Shown: in pieces, positions 22,257 through 34,505 of the stretch
Layout of the letters: each line of letters opens with the position of its first letter
How positions within the stretch are numbered: the stretch's first letter is position 1
Assembly: GCA_011799875.1 (NCBI GenBank)
Contig: CM022299.1
Coordinates: forward strand, 33,438,755 to 33,502,754
Source of the DNA: Thinopyrum elongatum
Lineage: Eukaryota; Streptophyta; Magnoliopsida; Poales; Poaceae
Direction: 5' to 3'
Length of the DNA stretch: 64,000 bases
Notes under the pieces: model-generated
What the model was told of the DNA's origin: nothing
What the model saw: the letters and a program-made list of their open reading frames with translations, nothing else
Databases searched by the model: none
Translations under genes and position numbers: made by a program

Positions 22257-25200
22257 CTAACATCTGATGTCAAGTTCCACATGGTATTCTCCGGCTTTAT
22301 TGATGACGTGGTCAAGAAAGAATCCCGCCAATTCCTCTTGAATTGCTTTTATGCAATCTTGTGGTAGGAGTTCATCCCGTATCTGCCACATCTAATTTGA
22401 AGAACGGGGTCAATACATATATATGAATGAAACTCAACACAAACGATGGTAATAAAATAAAATTGTGAATATTATTGCTTACGCACTTCATATTGTTTTT
22501 TAGAGTAGCCCCGCTCACAGGTCGTGTGGCGGATGAACTCGCAAATGTAGTATCCACAAAAATCAGTCCCGCCTTCCTGCCACAACCACTTTACAAGAAA
22601 TAGAGGTTAATCAAACTGATAAGCAAGCATGCTAAATGGTATTGATGAAACTAGCTAGAATCAATGGGAGATGCGCTGAACTAGCTAGTAGTGCTTACTT
22701 TCGGGTGAGTAAATCAGAGCTCCCCCGGCAGTCCCGGAGCTTTAACGGTGAACTCTTTCCAAACCCTGCCGGACAAAGAAAACAATTACTTGATATCAGG
22801 AAATGAACAAAGTTGCCGATATGGTGCGATAATGATTGATTGAACTTACTTCTCGAGCATTTTAGTCATGGCCGCATACTCCTTGGGATCTTTTCGTCTC
22901 GAGTCTAAGACGGTTACTAGTCCCTGCTCAAGCTTAATCTCTAGGAGAATAAAGTGGAAGCTGCGCACGCATGCATAACTCATCAATTACATTACTATAA
23001 CCTCGAGTAGTAAGGGAAACCGAATATGCACAAGACAGTAACACTCACTTGAAGTTGTAAGGAAAGAGTATTTTATCTTTCTTTTGATTTCGAAGCAACG
23101 ATTGTAGCAAGTAGGCCTCGGTTTCTTTGGCATTATATTTAACAGTCCATTCATCTATGAGATTTGTGTTAATGAACCCAATATCATAGATTTGTGCTTT
23201 TCTGCATTCGACGATCTTCAATCTGCATAATATAGTGAGGATAATTATATATACATGCAATGAAAGAGCTGAGCTATATATAGAGACTTAATTACAGAGG
23301 TAGTACTTACAGACAGTAGCAAGTGACGATTATTTTATCGAGGGCCTTTTGATTGAAAAACTGGAAGAACTCCTCAAATGGAACAAACAACAGATCAATT
23401 CCAACGAGGTCGTGCTCCTCTTTAACTCTCAGCGTCAAAGTATCTGTCCCAGACTCCTTGCAGGTGTCCATGTACCACTGATGGAATCTTCGCATCATCG
23501 TTGTTAGAGGAGGATGACCAGGTTTGACGAGAGGCTTCCCGTGTCGGTATTTGTGTTCGTCCACCTCCATTATATCAAAATGTGCATCATCGGGCAGGTA
23601 ATCTGCAGGATTGGTACCGGGCACCATCCCCGGATGATTAGCGACGATATCGCTAGACACCTTGAGCGGGGGGTATGATTGGTTCACTTGTTCGCCGAGC
23701 TGGGGAATTTTTTTCCCACTTCTTCGTTCTGCTAACCTTCGGTCACTGCAAGTACTTCCTGACCGCTCCGCTTCCTGATATGTCCTTTCAATAATGTGCT
23801 CATAGTTGGTTTGCGGCGGAGACGGTGGTGGTCGCTTCAGGGCATCGAGAATGCGCTTCGCTTTCACCGGATCTATCTTCTCCTCCAGAGGTGGAGGTTT
23901 CTTTGCAAAAAAGTCCCTCACTTGGGCTTTACAGATCTCCGCGTTTTCCTCCTTGGTCATCTCGTATGGTAACTTTTCTAGAGGCTTGAGAGATGGACCG
24001 AATTTGTATTGCCTCCCGCCTCTGGCTATACTTCTAGACGCTGGAGTGGTGGCGTTTCTCTTCCGTTGCTGCTGATGAGTAGTAGAAGGAGGCGGAGTGC
24101 CCCGACGCGCCGGAGCAGCCGGAGCGGCGGCTTCTGTCTTCCGCCGTTGCTGATGAGGCGGAGGAGGAGGTGGGCTGCTCGGACGCGCCGGAGCAGGCGG
24201 AGAAGGAGGCGGAGTGCCGCCCTCACGCGTCGGAGCAGCCACAGAAGGAGGCGGAGTGCCCTGATCACTCACCAGAGGAGGAGGAGGAGGAGGAGGCCGA
24301 GTGCCCTGACTCGACGAAGGCGGAGGCGTCCAGTTCGGAAGCTTGATGTGCTCCTTCCGCCATAGACATGGAGTCTTCAGAGCAAGACCCAGCTGAGTCT
24401 CCCCTTCTCCTATAGGGTGGTCAAGCTCGAGCTCCTCAAATCCCTCCGTTACTTCATCCACCATCACAACAGCATAGCCTTGTGGAATCGGACGGCATTG
24501 AAAAGTTCTGTCGGGTTGAGGAGGTGCAACAGAGCTGACAGCCACCTTGACTTTGAGGTTCTGCCATTGCGTCATAAGCTGGCAATGTTGAGCCTCCGTG
24601 ATAGCATCCACGGGGTAGCTAGGAGCCGTGAAGTCAGTCTGCTGAACGAGATCGGTGGAAGCCACGCTGCTTCTCCACTGAGATGGCGGGGTAGCTTCTG
24701 GGGTAGCTTCGGTAGCTCGCTGGCTCTCAACTTGTTCCTCTAGCTTTTGTACCCTTGCATTCAGCTTCTGCAGTTCGCTCTGCTCCAATTTCCTCTTCCT
24801 CTCCTGGGTTTTGTAACCGCCTGCGCCGAGAAACGCAACCTTCCACGCAACGGAGCCTGGCGTGCCACGTGTTCGTCCAGGGTGCTCAGGATTCCCGAGG
24901 GCCTCGGTCAGCTCGTCATTCTCTCTGTCGGGAATGAACATCCCTTGCTACGCTGCGGCGATACACTTCTGAAGCTTCTTGACGGGTATTGCAAGTTGCT
25001 CGTCCGTCCAAAGGCACTTCCCTGTTTCAGGGTCCAAGGTTCCCCCAACCCCGAAGAATCAAGTCCTTGAACAGTCTGGCCAGTTCAATGTCTCTGGTTC
25101 GACCCCTTTAGCAAGCAGGTCATTCTTAGCTTTGTCCCATAGCAACCGGGCTTTGAGGTAGCCACCTGACCCCGTGCGATGGTGAAACTTCTTCTTTGCA

Positions 25201-26076
25201 GCATTTATCTTATTTGTCTCTGACATCTTCTTACTCTTGTCCGATGTCTTGTAGGCCACAAATGCGGGCCAGTGATCTCTTATCTTCTCAAATCGGCCGA
25301 TGAATTCTGGAGTCTTCCCTTTGTTGACAAACGTTGATTTCAAATCATTCTTCCACCTCCTGAATAGATCTGCCATCTTCTTAAGAGCACACACCTTGAC
25401 CAATGGCTCTATAACTGGCTTATTCAGATCCTCCTCTGGCGGTAGGGTGAAATTTGCCTTCAGCGAGGTCCAAAGATCATCTTTCTGTCTATCGGTGACA
25501 TAAGAAACTTGAGGGTCTTCGTTCTTCTTAGGCTCATTCCATAGCTGGATGCTGATCGGGATGCTGTCCCTAACAATAGCTCCGCATTGAGCTGAAAATG
25601 CATCCCTGGTCCGCCTCGGTTCAATCAGCTGGCCATCGTTCGCGATTGCTGTGATCGTGAACCTTTCATCCTGACACAACCTTTTCTTTGGGCATCGTCT
25701 CGTTACCGAAGTTTGGCTCGATCCGGAGGGCTTTAAAAGAAGAAAGAAGAGTTAATATATGTACATACCAAAACAATTAATGCATCAATTAGCTAGTCAG
25801 CACAGGCTTAATTAATATATATACCTCGCCGGACTCTGCAACAGCACCCTCCTCCATTCGATCACCGGAGCCATCATCATGGTCTCCTTCTTCCTCCGGC
25901 ATTCGGTCACCGGAACCATCATGATCATGTCCTTCCTCCTCCATTGTTCGATCACCATAGCCTTCACCCTCTCCTTCCAGACAATCGGTGTCGTTGAGAT
26001 ACGACAAGACATCACCTCCGCCGAGGATGATGTCCCCAAACAACTCTTCTGTTTCCAAGTCTCTTTGTTGATCCAT
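22257..26076 (-). pseudogene. CACTA second gene: TnpA-like protein with C-terminal Ulp1-like (C48) protease domain
   Basis: Exon 1 (26076-25825, 84 codons) starts MDQQRDLETEELFGDI and is acidic. Exon 2 (25730-23311) holds a Transposase_24-like DNA-binding region (FRRWKNDLKSTFVNKG, HHRTGSGGYLKARLLWD), a coiled coil (KLNARVQKLEEQV), a long Pro-rich linker, and the start of a protease-like domain. Exons 3 onward (from 23222 and 22960, then about 22570-22500) complete it: HFILLEI supplies His, VLDS supplies Asp, and TDFCGYYICEF supplies Cys (codon 22558-22556). That is the order of Ulp1/SUMO-protease-type cysteine peptidases. The stop is TAG at 22259-22257. Two nonsense codons break exon 2: TGA at 25061-25059 (from a likely Trp) and TAG at 24950-24948 (from a likely Gln). 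The frame between them is otherwise intact. Known CACTA second genes bind subterminal repeats; the protease role is unknown. Confidence 0.75.
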
Positions 26077-26189
26077 AGTTTCTGCAAATATTACAACATG
26101 GCAATTAATATACAAACATGAGAGATGGATATATTAGTGGCAAACATAGACCTAGCTAGCTAATCACAACAAGGAATATTAATTAGTGG

Positions 26190-26340
26190 CCTCGACGCTT
26201 CTAGGGTTTGGGGTGGCCTCGACAACGCTCTTTTAACTTGGTAAATTTGGGTGGCCTCGACGCTTCTAGGGTTTGGGGTGGCCTCGGCATCGCTTCTAGG
26301 GTTTGGGGTGGCCTCGATGCTTCTAGGGTTTGCTCGGGCG
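26190..26340. repeat. Short tandem repeat with TAGGGTTTGGGGTGGCCTCG units
   Basis: Four diverged units of about 30-40 bp contain CTTCTAGGGTTTGGGGTGGCCTCG. It lies between the first exon of the second CACTA gene and the SNF2-like inverted repeat. It resembles the telomere heptamer (TTTAGGG) only by chance, because the heptamer does not tandemly repeat here. Confidence 0.6.
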
Positions 26341-26429
26341 AGAGGGGGTTGACCGACGTCCCCCCTCATGTTGAAGAGTTACCGGAGTTCTCTCATGAAT
26401 GTCCGATGTCCGGACGGCCTCTCTCATGA

Positions 26430-26687
26430 ATGTCAAACAAGGGATTTAACAAAATGGCGCCATTCTGGATGTGCAGAAAATGGTCCTTATTTTTCCTGAT
26501 CTCATCTACCCTTCTATATGTCAGTGTCAAAGGATTCAAGAAAACCATGGCTTCATCAGTAGCCAGAAGTAACAGGCGCATAATGGTACGAAGCTCTCCA
26601 AAATTGTTTTGGAACGGAGTCCCGGATAGGATAATTAGCTTTTTGGTATGAAGTTCAGCAAGAGCCTTCCGAATATCGCTATTTGGA
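26430..26687 (-). pseudogene. SNF2/CLASSY-like helicase fragment, left arm of inverted repeat
   Basis: The minus-strand frame reads NSDIRKALAELHTKK, IILSGTPFQNNFGEL and DEAMVFLNPLTL. The LSGTPFQNN-EL core is the motif III region of SNF2-family ATPases, and the LSGTPFQNNF form is typical of the plant CLASSY/DRD1 branch. Walker A, DEAH and the second RecA lobe are absent, so it cannot be an ATPase. It lies in the leader of the second CACTA gene, which suggests capture of a host gene piece. Family assignment beyond SNF2 is inference. Confidence 0.6.
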
Positions 26688-26940
26688 AGGCCTTTGCTGA
26701 AATTCGTACCAAAAAGCAAATTATTCTCTCCGGAACTCCGTTCCAAAACAACTTTGAAGAGCTTCGTAGCAGCATACGCCTGTTACTTCCGGCTAATGAT
26801 GAAGCCATGGATTTCTTCAATACTTTGACAGAAAACGTGACATATAGAAGAATATGTATATACATGAGATCAGAAAAAAATTGGACCAACTTGTGCACAT
26901 CCATAATGGGGGCATTCTTGATAAATCTATATATGTCAAA
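26665..26940 (+). pseudogene. SNF2/CLASSY-like helicase fragment, right arm of inverted repeat
   Basis: The plus-strand frame reads NIAIWKAFAEIRTKK, IILSGTPFQNNFEEL and DEAMDFFNTLTE. It is the mirror copy of the minus-strand fragment next to it. Both share the centre CGAATATCGCTATTTGG, so the repeat is head-to-head with essentially no loop. By eye the arms agree at about four positions in five over some 250 bp. Both arms preserve protein-like sequence, so the inverted arrangement was made from a coding fragment. Confidence 0.6.
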
Positions 26941-27078
26941 ATTCAAACTTTGACATATGATCAAATGTTGCATATGTCAAAATTCAAACTTTGACATATG
27001 ATCAAACTTTGATATATGATCAAATGTTGCATAAGTCAAAATTCAAACTTTGACATAAGATCAAACTTTGATATATGT
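26934..27078. repeat. AT-rich tandem repeat (TCAAAATTCAAACTTTGACATA units)
   Basis: About three imperfect units built from CAAACTTTGACATATGATCAAA and ATGTTGCATATGTCAAAATT lie directly after the right arm of the SNF2-like inverted repeat. The sequence is non-coding. Confidence 0.65.
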
Positions 27079-27149
27079 CCACCGCGATATAAAATGATAC
27101 ATAGACTTGTTCGGGCGATAGGGGGTTGATCGACGTCCCCCCTCATGTC

Positions 27150-27557
27150 GAAGTTACCGGAGTTATCTTCTAGTAGTTTGGGTGGCCTCGAGAGTTTGTC
27201 GGGTAGGGGCGGGAGCGGGTAGGAGATCGACCTTAGTAACTTAGATAAAAAATGTTATCGGGGAGGGGGTATATCGAACCCCCCCCCCCCCTCATGTCGA
27301 AGTTATCGGGGAGGGGCTATATCGACAACGACATACATATAGCCACATACATATAAAAAAAATTCTATGAACATCCATACATACATATAGCCACATACAT
27401 ATATATGGCTATGAAAAAAAATTCATCATATAAAACAAAAGTTATCAGGAGGGGGTATATCGACCCCCCCATCATGTCGAAGTTATCGCGGAGGGGCTAT
27501 ATCGACAACGACATATACATATAGCCACATACATATAAAAAAAATTCTATGAACATC
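27150..27557. repeat. Repeats with poly-C tracts and ATACATATAGCCACATACATAT units
   Basis: Three related blocks alternate GTTATCGGGGAGGGG...TATATCGA, long C runs (27279-27292), and CATATAGCCACATACATATA with AATTCTATGAACATCC. A reverse-complement version lies at about 34690-34837, at the left edge of the N gap. The repeat thus occurs at both the outer and the inner boundary of the left palindrome arm. Confidence 0.65.
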
Positions 27558-27945
27558 CTATATATACCCCCTCGCCCGCAAGAAGAGCACTCCACTACTC
27601 TATTTTTCTGGCCGGCTAGGGGAGGGCTTTGTGGTGCTCTAGCTCACCTCCTATGCACATGAGGTGTTCGATGAAATGCCCGAGCCAGACTACTAAGCTT
27701 TCTCTCTCCAAGCTCGACCTCCAAGCTCCATTTTCCTCAAGATTTGTTTAGGTTTAGCGGTCCATCACGTCCCGTCCCCGTCTTCACCGCCGTCGATCGC
27801 CCACGCCGATTCGTCACCAGCACCACCGTGGTGAGGCCTTTGTTCTTATTTCTTTCTAAAAGAGAAAAATTCTTACTTGTATGATTTAGATAGATACTTG
27901 TATATATTTCTTACTTTTTATTATTGTTTGTTATTATATAGTGCG

Positions 27946-28384
27946 ATGGTTTTGGTATCCCCCCCGTCGGCCCTCGTCCTGTCTATGATTCAGATGTGGT
28001 TATAATTTATATTTATAACTATTTGGTTCATTTATTGTTTATGACAATTATGCCGACCAACGTGACATAGATTTTTTATCTAGGAGGTATGTGAACCGGA
28101 AATTCCAACCGACCCTATTGTCGGGAGGTTAATTGTTGAAGAAGAAAAACAATTACTGAAGGAAAAAGTGAAAAAAATGGAGAAGAAGAAGATGATATGG
28201 AGTTGCATGTTGTGGATGTCGTCGATGATCACAAGACAAGATGGATGCAATGCGCTTCAAGATTAGAAAGTATAGAAAATATGCCATTCATACCGAGGCT
28301 GTGTATCATTATGCCGTTGGATCAATTGTTACCTTGGTTGTGATTATGATCGCATTGTTGTTTGCATTGAAATGTTTTACATAG
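27946..28384 (+). pseudogene. Left-arm copy of the small coiled-coil membrane protein gene, frameshifted
   Basis: This is the counterpart of 40685-41130. The start ATG (27946) is present, but one base is missing within exon 1 (seven C replace GCCCCC). Further single-base changes break the coiled-coil part, for example CAAGACAAG in place of CAAGATCAAG. The stop TAG is at 28382-28384. If the left arm is a low-quality sequence copy, these breaks are not biological. Confidence 0.7.
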
Positions 28385-28553
28385 TTTCAATGTATGGTTT
28401 AATTAGATGGTCTGTAGAGATATATGTTCAATGAGAACTATGTATGTACTTTGGTTTTAATGTGATGATGAACTTCTATTAATTTGGTCACTTATCTATT
28501 CATGATGTTCTGTAATGGTTTTTGACAAACTTAATTATATATAATGCACGCAG

Positions 28554-31500
28554 ATGAACCGGCAATGGATGTACGGTGACAGACGCACTCGACGAGTACA
28601 TTAAGGGCATGCATAATTTTTTGAAGTGGCTGAGGCAAACAAGCATAATGGTTTTATGTGTTGTCCTGCCCTATATGTGGGAATACGAAGTCTTACTCTG
28701 ACTGGAAAATCCTTCACACCCACATGCTTTATAAGGGTTTCATGCCACACTATAATGTTTGGACAAAGCACGGAGAAAGAGGGGTTATGATGGAAGACAG
28801 CGAAGAAGAAGAGGATGATGACAACTATGTGCCCCCTGAATCCGGTGATCCTGCAACGGGGGAAGCTGAAGATCAAGAGGAAACAGACGATGTGCCCGAT
28901 GATGATCTCCGCCGGGTCATTGTTGATGCAAAGAGACAGTGCGAAAGTGAAAAGGAGAAGCTGATGTGAAGTTCGACCGCATGTTAGAGGATCACCAAAA
29001 AGGGTTGTACCCCCATTGCGAAGATGGCAACACAAAGCTCGGTACGTAATGGAATTGCTGCAGTGGAAGGCAGAGAATGCTGTTCCTGACAAAGGATTGA
29101 GAAGCTCTGAAAATATTGAAGAAGAAGCTTCCAAAGGATAACGAATTGCCTGACAGTACATACGCAGCAAAGATGGTCGTATGCCCTCTAGGATTGAGAG
29201 TGCAGAAGATACATGCATGCCCTAATGACTGCATCCTGTACCACGGTGCGTACGAGGATTTGAACGCATGCCCGGTATGCGGTGCATTGCGGTATATAAG
29301 ATCAGACGAGATGACCCTGGTGATGTTGACGGTGAGCCCCCAGGAAGAGGGTTCCTGCGAAGGTGATGTGGTATGCTCCTATAATACCACGGTTGAAATG
29401 TCTGTTCAGAAACAAAGAGTGCCAAGTTGATGCGATGGCACAGAGAGGACCGTAAGAAAGATGGAAGTTGAGAGCACCCGCTAACGGGTCGCAGTGGAGA
29501 AAAATCGAGAGAAAGTATGGGGGAGTTTGCAGGTGATGCAAGGAACGTATGGTTTGGTTTAAGCGCGGATGACATTAATCCTTTTGGGGAGCAGAGCAGC
29601 AATCACAGCACCTGGCCGTGACATCTATGTATCTATAACCTTCCTCCTTGGCTGTGCATGAAGCGGAAGTTCATTATGATGCCAGTACTCATCCAGGGCC
29701 CTAAGCAACCCCGGCAACGACATTGATGTGTACCTAAGGCCATTAGTTGAAGAACTTTTACAGCTGTGGAATGGAAACGGTGTACGTGTGCGGGATGAGC
29801 ACAGATAGGAGGAATTTGACCTGCATGCGTTGCTGTTGTAAACATCAATGATTGGCCTGCTCTTAGTAACCTTTCAGGATAGACAAACAAGGGATACCAC
29901 ACATGCACGCACTGTTTAGCTGACACCGAAAGTACATACCTGGACAAATGCAGGAAGAATGTGTACCTGGGGCATTGTTGATTTCTTCCGACCAACCATC
30001 AATCTCGAAAGAAAGGCAAGCATTTCAAAGGTGTGGCAGATCATCGGAAGAAGCCCGCCCATGCGTATCGGTGATCATGTACTTCAATGATTTACACGTA
30101 ATCTTTGGAAAGGGTCCGCGCGGACTATCTGTTCCGAATGACAATGAGGGACGCGCACCCATGTGGAAGAAGAAATCTATATTTTGGGACCTACCCTACT
30201 GGAAAGACCTAGAGGTCGCTCTTCAATCGATGTGATGCACGTGACAAAGAACCTTTGCGTGAACCTGTTAGGCTTCTGGGCGTGTATGGGAAGACAAAAG
30301 ATACACCGGAGGCACGGGAGGACCTGCAACGTTTGCACAAAAAGACGGCATGCCTCCAAAGCAGTATGAAGGTCCTGCCAGCTACGCTTACCAAAGAAGA
30401 AAGGAAATCTCTTTGAATGCTTGCTCAATATGAAGGTCCCGTCTGGCTTCTCGTCCAATATAAAGGGAATAATAAATATCCTAGAGAAAAAGTTCCAGAA
30501 CCTAAAGTCTCATGACTGCCACGTGATTATGACGCAACTGCTTCGGTCGCATGAGGGGGCTTCTACGGAAAACATTCGATTAGCCATTGTGAAGCTATGT
30601 GCATTCCTCAATGCAATCTCTCAGAAGGTGATCGATCCACAAATCCTACCAAGGCTAAGGAGTGATGTGGCGCAATGTCTTGTCAGTTTCGAGATGGTGT
30701 TCCCACCATCCTTCTTCAATATCATGACGCACGTCCTAGTTCATCTAGTCGACGAGATTGTCATTCTGGGCCCTGTATTTCTACACAATATGTTCCCCTT
30801 GAGAGGTTCATGGGAGTCCTACAGAAATATGTCCGTGAACGCGCTAGGCCAGAAGGAAGCATCTCCATGGGCCATCAAACAGAGGATGTCATTGGGTTTT
30901 GTGTTGACTTCATTCTGGCCTTAAGATATTGGCCTCCCTCAATCGCGGTATGAGGGGAGACTGACTGGAAAAGGCACGCTATGAGGGGACTCAATAATAT
31001 GTAGGGACGGGCATTCTTGGTCTCAAGCACATACACAGTTCTATAGAACTCTACCTAGGTGACCCCGTATGTCGATGAACACAAGAACATTCTGCGCTCC
31101 AAACACCGGAGCAGTGTGGACGACTGGATTACATGTGAACACATCAGGACTTTCGGCAGTTGGTTGGAAACACGTCTCAGAGGTGACAACACTATTTCTG
31201 ATGAGAGCTGTACTCATTGTCCAGGGGACCATCTTCGACTGTATTGACTTACAAAGGATACGAGATAAATGGGAATACATTTTACACGATCGCCCAAGAT
31301 CAAAAGAGCACCAACCCAAACAGCAGTGTCCACTTTGAGCAGCAACCAAGAGGGGAAAGGACACATATTATGGTTACATAGTGGACATATGGGAACTTGA
31401 CTACGGACATGATTTTAAGGTCCCTTTGTTTAAGTGCAATGGGTCAATATGTCAGGAGGCGGGGTACAGGTAGACCCACAGTACGGAATGACAACAGTGG

Positions 31501-31825
31501 ACCTGAACAATCTTGGGTACACAAGACAAACCATTCGTCCCAGCCAATGATGTTGCGCAGGTTTCTATGTGTAGGACATGTTACCAAAACGAAGAAAAGA
31601 AAAGATAAGGAAGCAAATACATCATACGATGAGCCAAAGCGCCAAATAGCTTTCAGGAAAAGGACATCGTGGGATTGGAGGGCAAGACAGACATGTCTGA
31701 AGAATTATGAAAAGTTTCATGAAATTCCTCCCTTCAAAGTCAAGGCTGACCCAGCACCCTGTTAAGCGATGAGAATACCATGGTTACGGCGCAATAAGCA
31801 AAGGACACAAGCGAAGAAAAAGTGA
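28554..31825 (+). pseudogene. Left-arm copy of the Tnp2-type CACTA transposase, many frameshifts
   Basis: It matches the minus-strand gene 40512-37219 along its full length: Transposase-associated domain, Tnp2 region with a trace of the IDVMH.TKNLC motif near 30225-30255, DUF4218 region (30421-30930) and DUF4216 region (31059-31550). No frame stays open for more than about 170 codons. The in-frame TAG after DEHR (29806) and the TAG before the final exon-like part (31572) are shared with the right-arm copy, whereas the indels are not. Confidence 0.75.
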
Positions 31826-31884
31826 AGACTTTCTCTGCACAACTATATGATGATGCCTCTGACTATGAAATCACTGCAGTTACA

Positions 31885-33100
31885 TGTGAAGAAATGAAAT
31901 GCCTTTGGAACAGACGAGTTTCCGTATGAAACCCTGATACTTCAAAAGAGATTGTCCATTTTGTACATGAAGTGCATCTAGTTTTGCGCGTAACCTCTCA
32001 ACTTTTATCACATGCTATGTGGGTGAAATGATGATACCATGCCAACTTTCAACCTTTTCAGAGTTCATTTGAAGTGCTTTTCAATTTCAGGGTCATATAG
32101 CTCAAAAAAATCAGTAAATGCATGAAAATAACAAATGAAGGCGAAAGGGTTGAAAATTGATGATGTGGCTTTGAATGGTGCATTTGAACACACAAAAAGT
32201 TGGAGTTCAAATAAGTTCAAAAAATGAAATCCCTTGTAACGAGGTTTCGTATGAAACCCTGATACTTCGAAAGAGGTTGTCCTTTTGTACACGAAGTGCA
32301 TCCAGTTTTTGCCGTAACCTTCTCAACTTTTTAGCACATGCTATGAGGGTGAAATGATGATACCATGCCAACTTTCAACCTTCTCAGAGTTCATTTGTAG
32401 TGCTTTTCAATTTCATGGTCATATAGCTCAAAAAAATCAGTAAATGCATGAAAAATAACAAATGAAGTCAGAAAGGGTTGAAAATTGATGATGTGGCTTT
32501 GAATGGTGCATTTTGAACAACAAAAAAGTCTGGAGTTCAAATAAGTTCAAAAAAATGAAATCCCTTTGTAACAGACGAGCTTCCGTATAACCCTGATACT
32601 TCGAAAGAGATTGTCCATTTTGTACACGAAGTGCATCATTTTTTGCCGTAACCCTCTCAACTTTTTGCACATGCTATGTGGGTGAAATGATGATACCATG
32701 CCAACTTTCAACCTTTTCAGAGTTCATTTGTAGTGCTTTTCAATTTCAGGGTCGTATAGCTAAAAAAATCAGTAAATGAATGAAATAACAAATGAGTCAG
32801 AAAGGGTTGAAAATTGATGATGTGGCTTTGAATGGTGCATTTTGAAGACACAAAAAGTATGGAGTTCAAAAAGTTCAAAAAAATGAAATCCCTTGTAATA
32901 GACAAGTTTTCATTCGAAACCCTGATACTTCGAAAGAGATTGCCTGTTTTGTACACGAAGTGCATCCAATTTTTACAGTAATCCTCTCAACTTTTTAGCA
33001 CATGCTATGTGGGTGAAATGATGATACCATACCAACTTTCAACCTTTTCAGAGTTCATTTGTAGTGTTTCAATTTCAGGGTGATTTAGCGCAAAAAGAAT
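31885..33100. repeat. Four tandem ~330-bp repeats downstream of the transposase (left arm)
   Basis: The anchor CCCTGATACTTC recurs at 31932, 32257, 32591 and 32920, giving periods of 325, 334 and 329 bp. Each unit also contains CACATGCTATGTGGGTGAAATG and AACTTTCAACCTT. The sequence is non-coding. The right arm has only two units. Confidence 0.85.
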
Positions 33101-33720
33101 GAACTAATAGCAAAAAGAATGAACTTAAAATAATCAATTAAAATATTTTGTTATGATCAACTAAAACAAAACTATAATATCTTCAATAGCAAAAATATCA
33201 ACAAAAAAGCTTTATAAAACTCTAATAGCAAAAGGAATCAACTAAAAAGCTTTTATAAACCTTAGATTTTTTAAACTAAAATTATATAAAATTTATGCAA
33301 CTAAAATTATCAAGTATTTCTGTTCAAAACATTAATGGCAAAAATAATTTTCATAAAGAAATTTTTGTTAGAAACTTTATAGCAAACTAGAATAACAAAA
33401 TCTGTCTTGATTAAAACAGACATTTAAAATAACCTAAAAATTACCAAATTTAATAAATGATAAAACACAATAATTAAATAGCAGGAAAAGAATCACTCAA
33501 AAAATCTATTTTTATAGTAAAGTTATTCACAAACAGCGATTCACACAAATTAAAAGAATTCAAATTTAAACTATTCAAATTTGAAAATTAATGGCACTAA
33601 CAGAAAGTCTATAATTTTTGTGACCTAACAGCAAAAAGAATCACTGGAAAACTGCAAAGAAAATAAAGCAAAGAAAATAAAGCAAAAAAGAAAACCGAAA
33701 AAAAATGCCACCTACTGGGC
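33101..33720. other. AT-rich spacer of the CACTA element (left arm)
   Basis: The spacer is rich in AGCAAAAA and AATAAC stretches and has no coding potential. The right-arm equivalent is about 35960-36590. It lies between the transposase 3' repeats and the internal terminal-type repeats. Confidence 0.6.
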
Positions 33721-33944
33721 CACCACGGCCTGAATATGACTAGAAACCCCCCTAGTGGGCTAGGATTCAAGCCCGCAGAAGGCCCAGCAGGCCCACAGGC
33801 ATAGCATTGTAAGATTAGGCCCACAGGCCTGCAGTTCAGACGAGTTCAATAGCGATGTGGCAGTCGAGCTTATAAACCGGTGCGGGGCGCTGTCAACTAG
33901 CAAGGTGGGACTAAACTCCCACCACCACGCCACTGTGCAAGCCC

Positions 33945-34190
33945 ATTGGTCCCGGTTCATGCCACGAACCGGGACCAATGCTCACCTTTGGTCCCGGTTC
34001 GTGGCACCAACCGGGACCAATGCTCCCCTTTAGTCCCGATTGGTGCACCAACCGGGACCAAAGGTCCCTTTTCCCGCCCTTTGGGCTGCTGAAAACAGAC
34101 ACTTTGGTCCAGTTGGTAGCACCAACCGGGACTAAAGGGGGGCATTGGTCCCGGTTGGGTGCCACGAACCGGGACCAATGCTCTGGCTAT
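33945..34190. repeat. Internal CACTA terminal-type repeats (left arm)
   Basis: Many GGTCCCGGTT / AACCGGGACC copies in both orientations, the same class as the subterminal repeats, lie far from either element end. They directly precede a TATA-like TATAAAGG at 34188. The mirror copy is 35487-35740. Confidence 0.75.
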
Positions 34191-34199
34191 AAAGGTACA

Positions 34200-34505
34200 C
34201 TTGAAATTTTCAGTCCCAGTTCATCTTCCCCCCCGACGCCGGCCAAACAGCACGACGCCGCCAGGTGTCGGACCGCGCCCTCGCCCTCGCACGACGTGTT
34301 CTCCTCCGAGCCCTGCCGACGCCTCGCGATGTACCCTCGCCGACGCGCCCTCGCCCGGCCGCGCGTGCCCCTGTGCCTTGGCCCGCCCTCGTCGTCGTCT
34401 TCGCGGTCGCGTCGTGTCCCCGACCCCGCGCCCCCTGCCCGCCGGCCTGCTGCCCTGCCTCGAGGCGCCCGGCCGCGCGCGCCCCTGCCCCGGCCCGCCC
34501 CCACC
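34200..34505 (+). other. GC-rich leader block (left arm)
   Basis: About 300 bp of C/G-rich sequence with many CG dinucleotides follow a TATA-like box. It gives long Pro/Arg/Ala-rich ORFs in several frames that look like composition artefacts. The mirror is 35155-35465. It is the likely 5' leader of the second CACTA transcription unit. Confidence 0.5.

Noticed and set aside
24009..24365. 118-codon Arg/Ser-rich ORF on the plus strand
   Set aside because: It is the shadow of the Pro-rich linker of the minus-strand CACTA second gene.
26190..26340. Telomere-like repeat (TAGGGTTTGG)
   Set aside because: The heptamer TTTAGGG does not repeat in tandem. The units are 30-40 bp with GGTGGCCTCG between, so it is an ordinary minisatellite.
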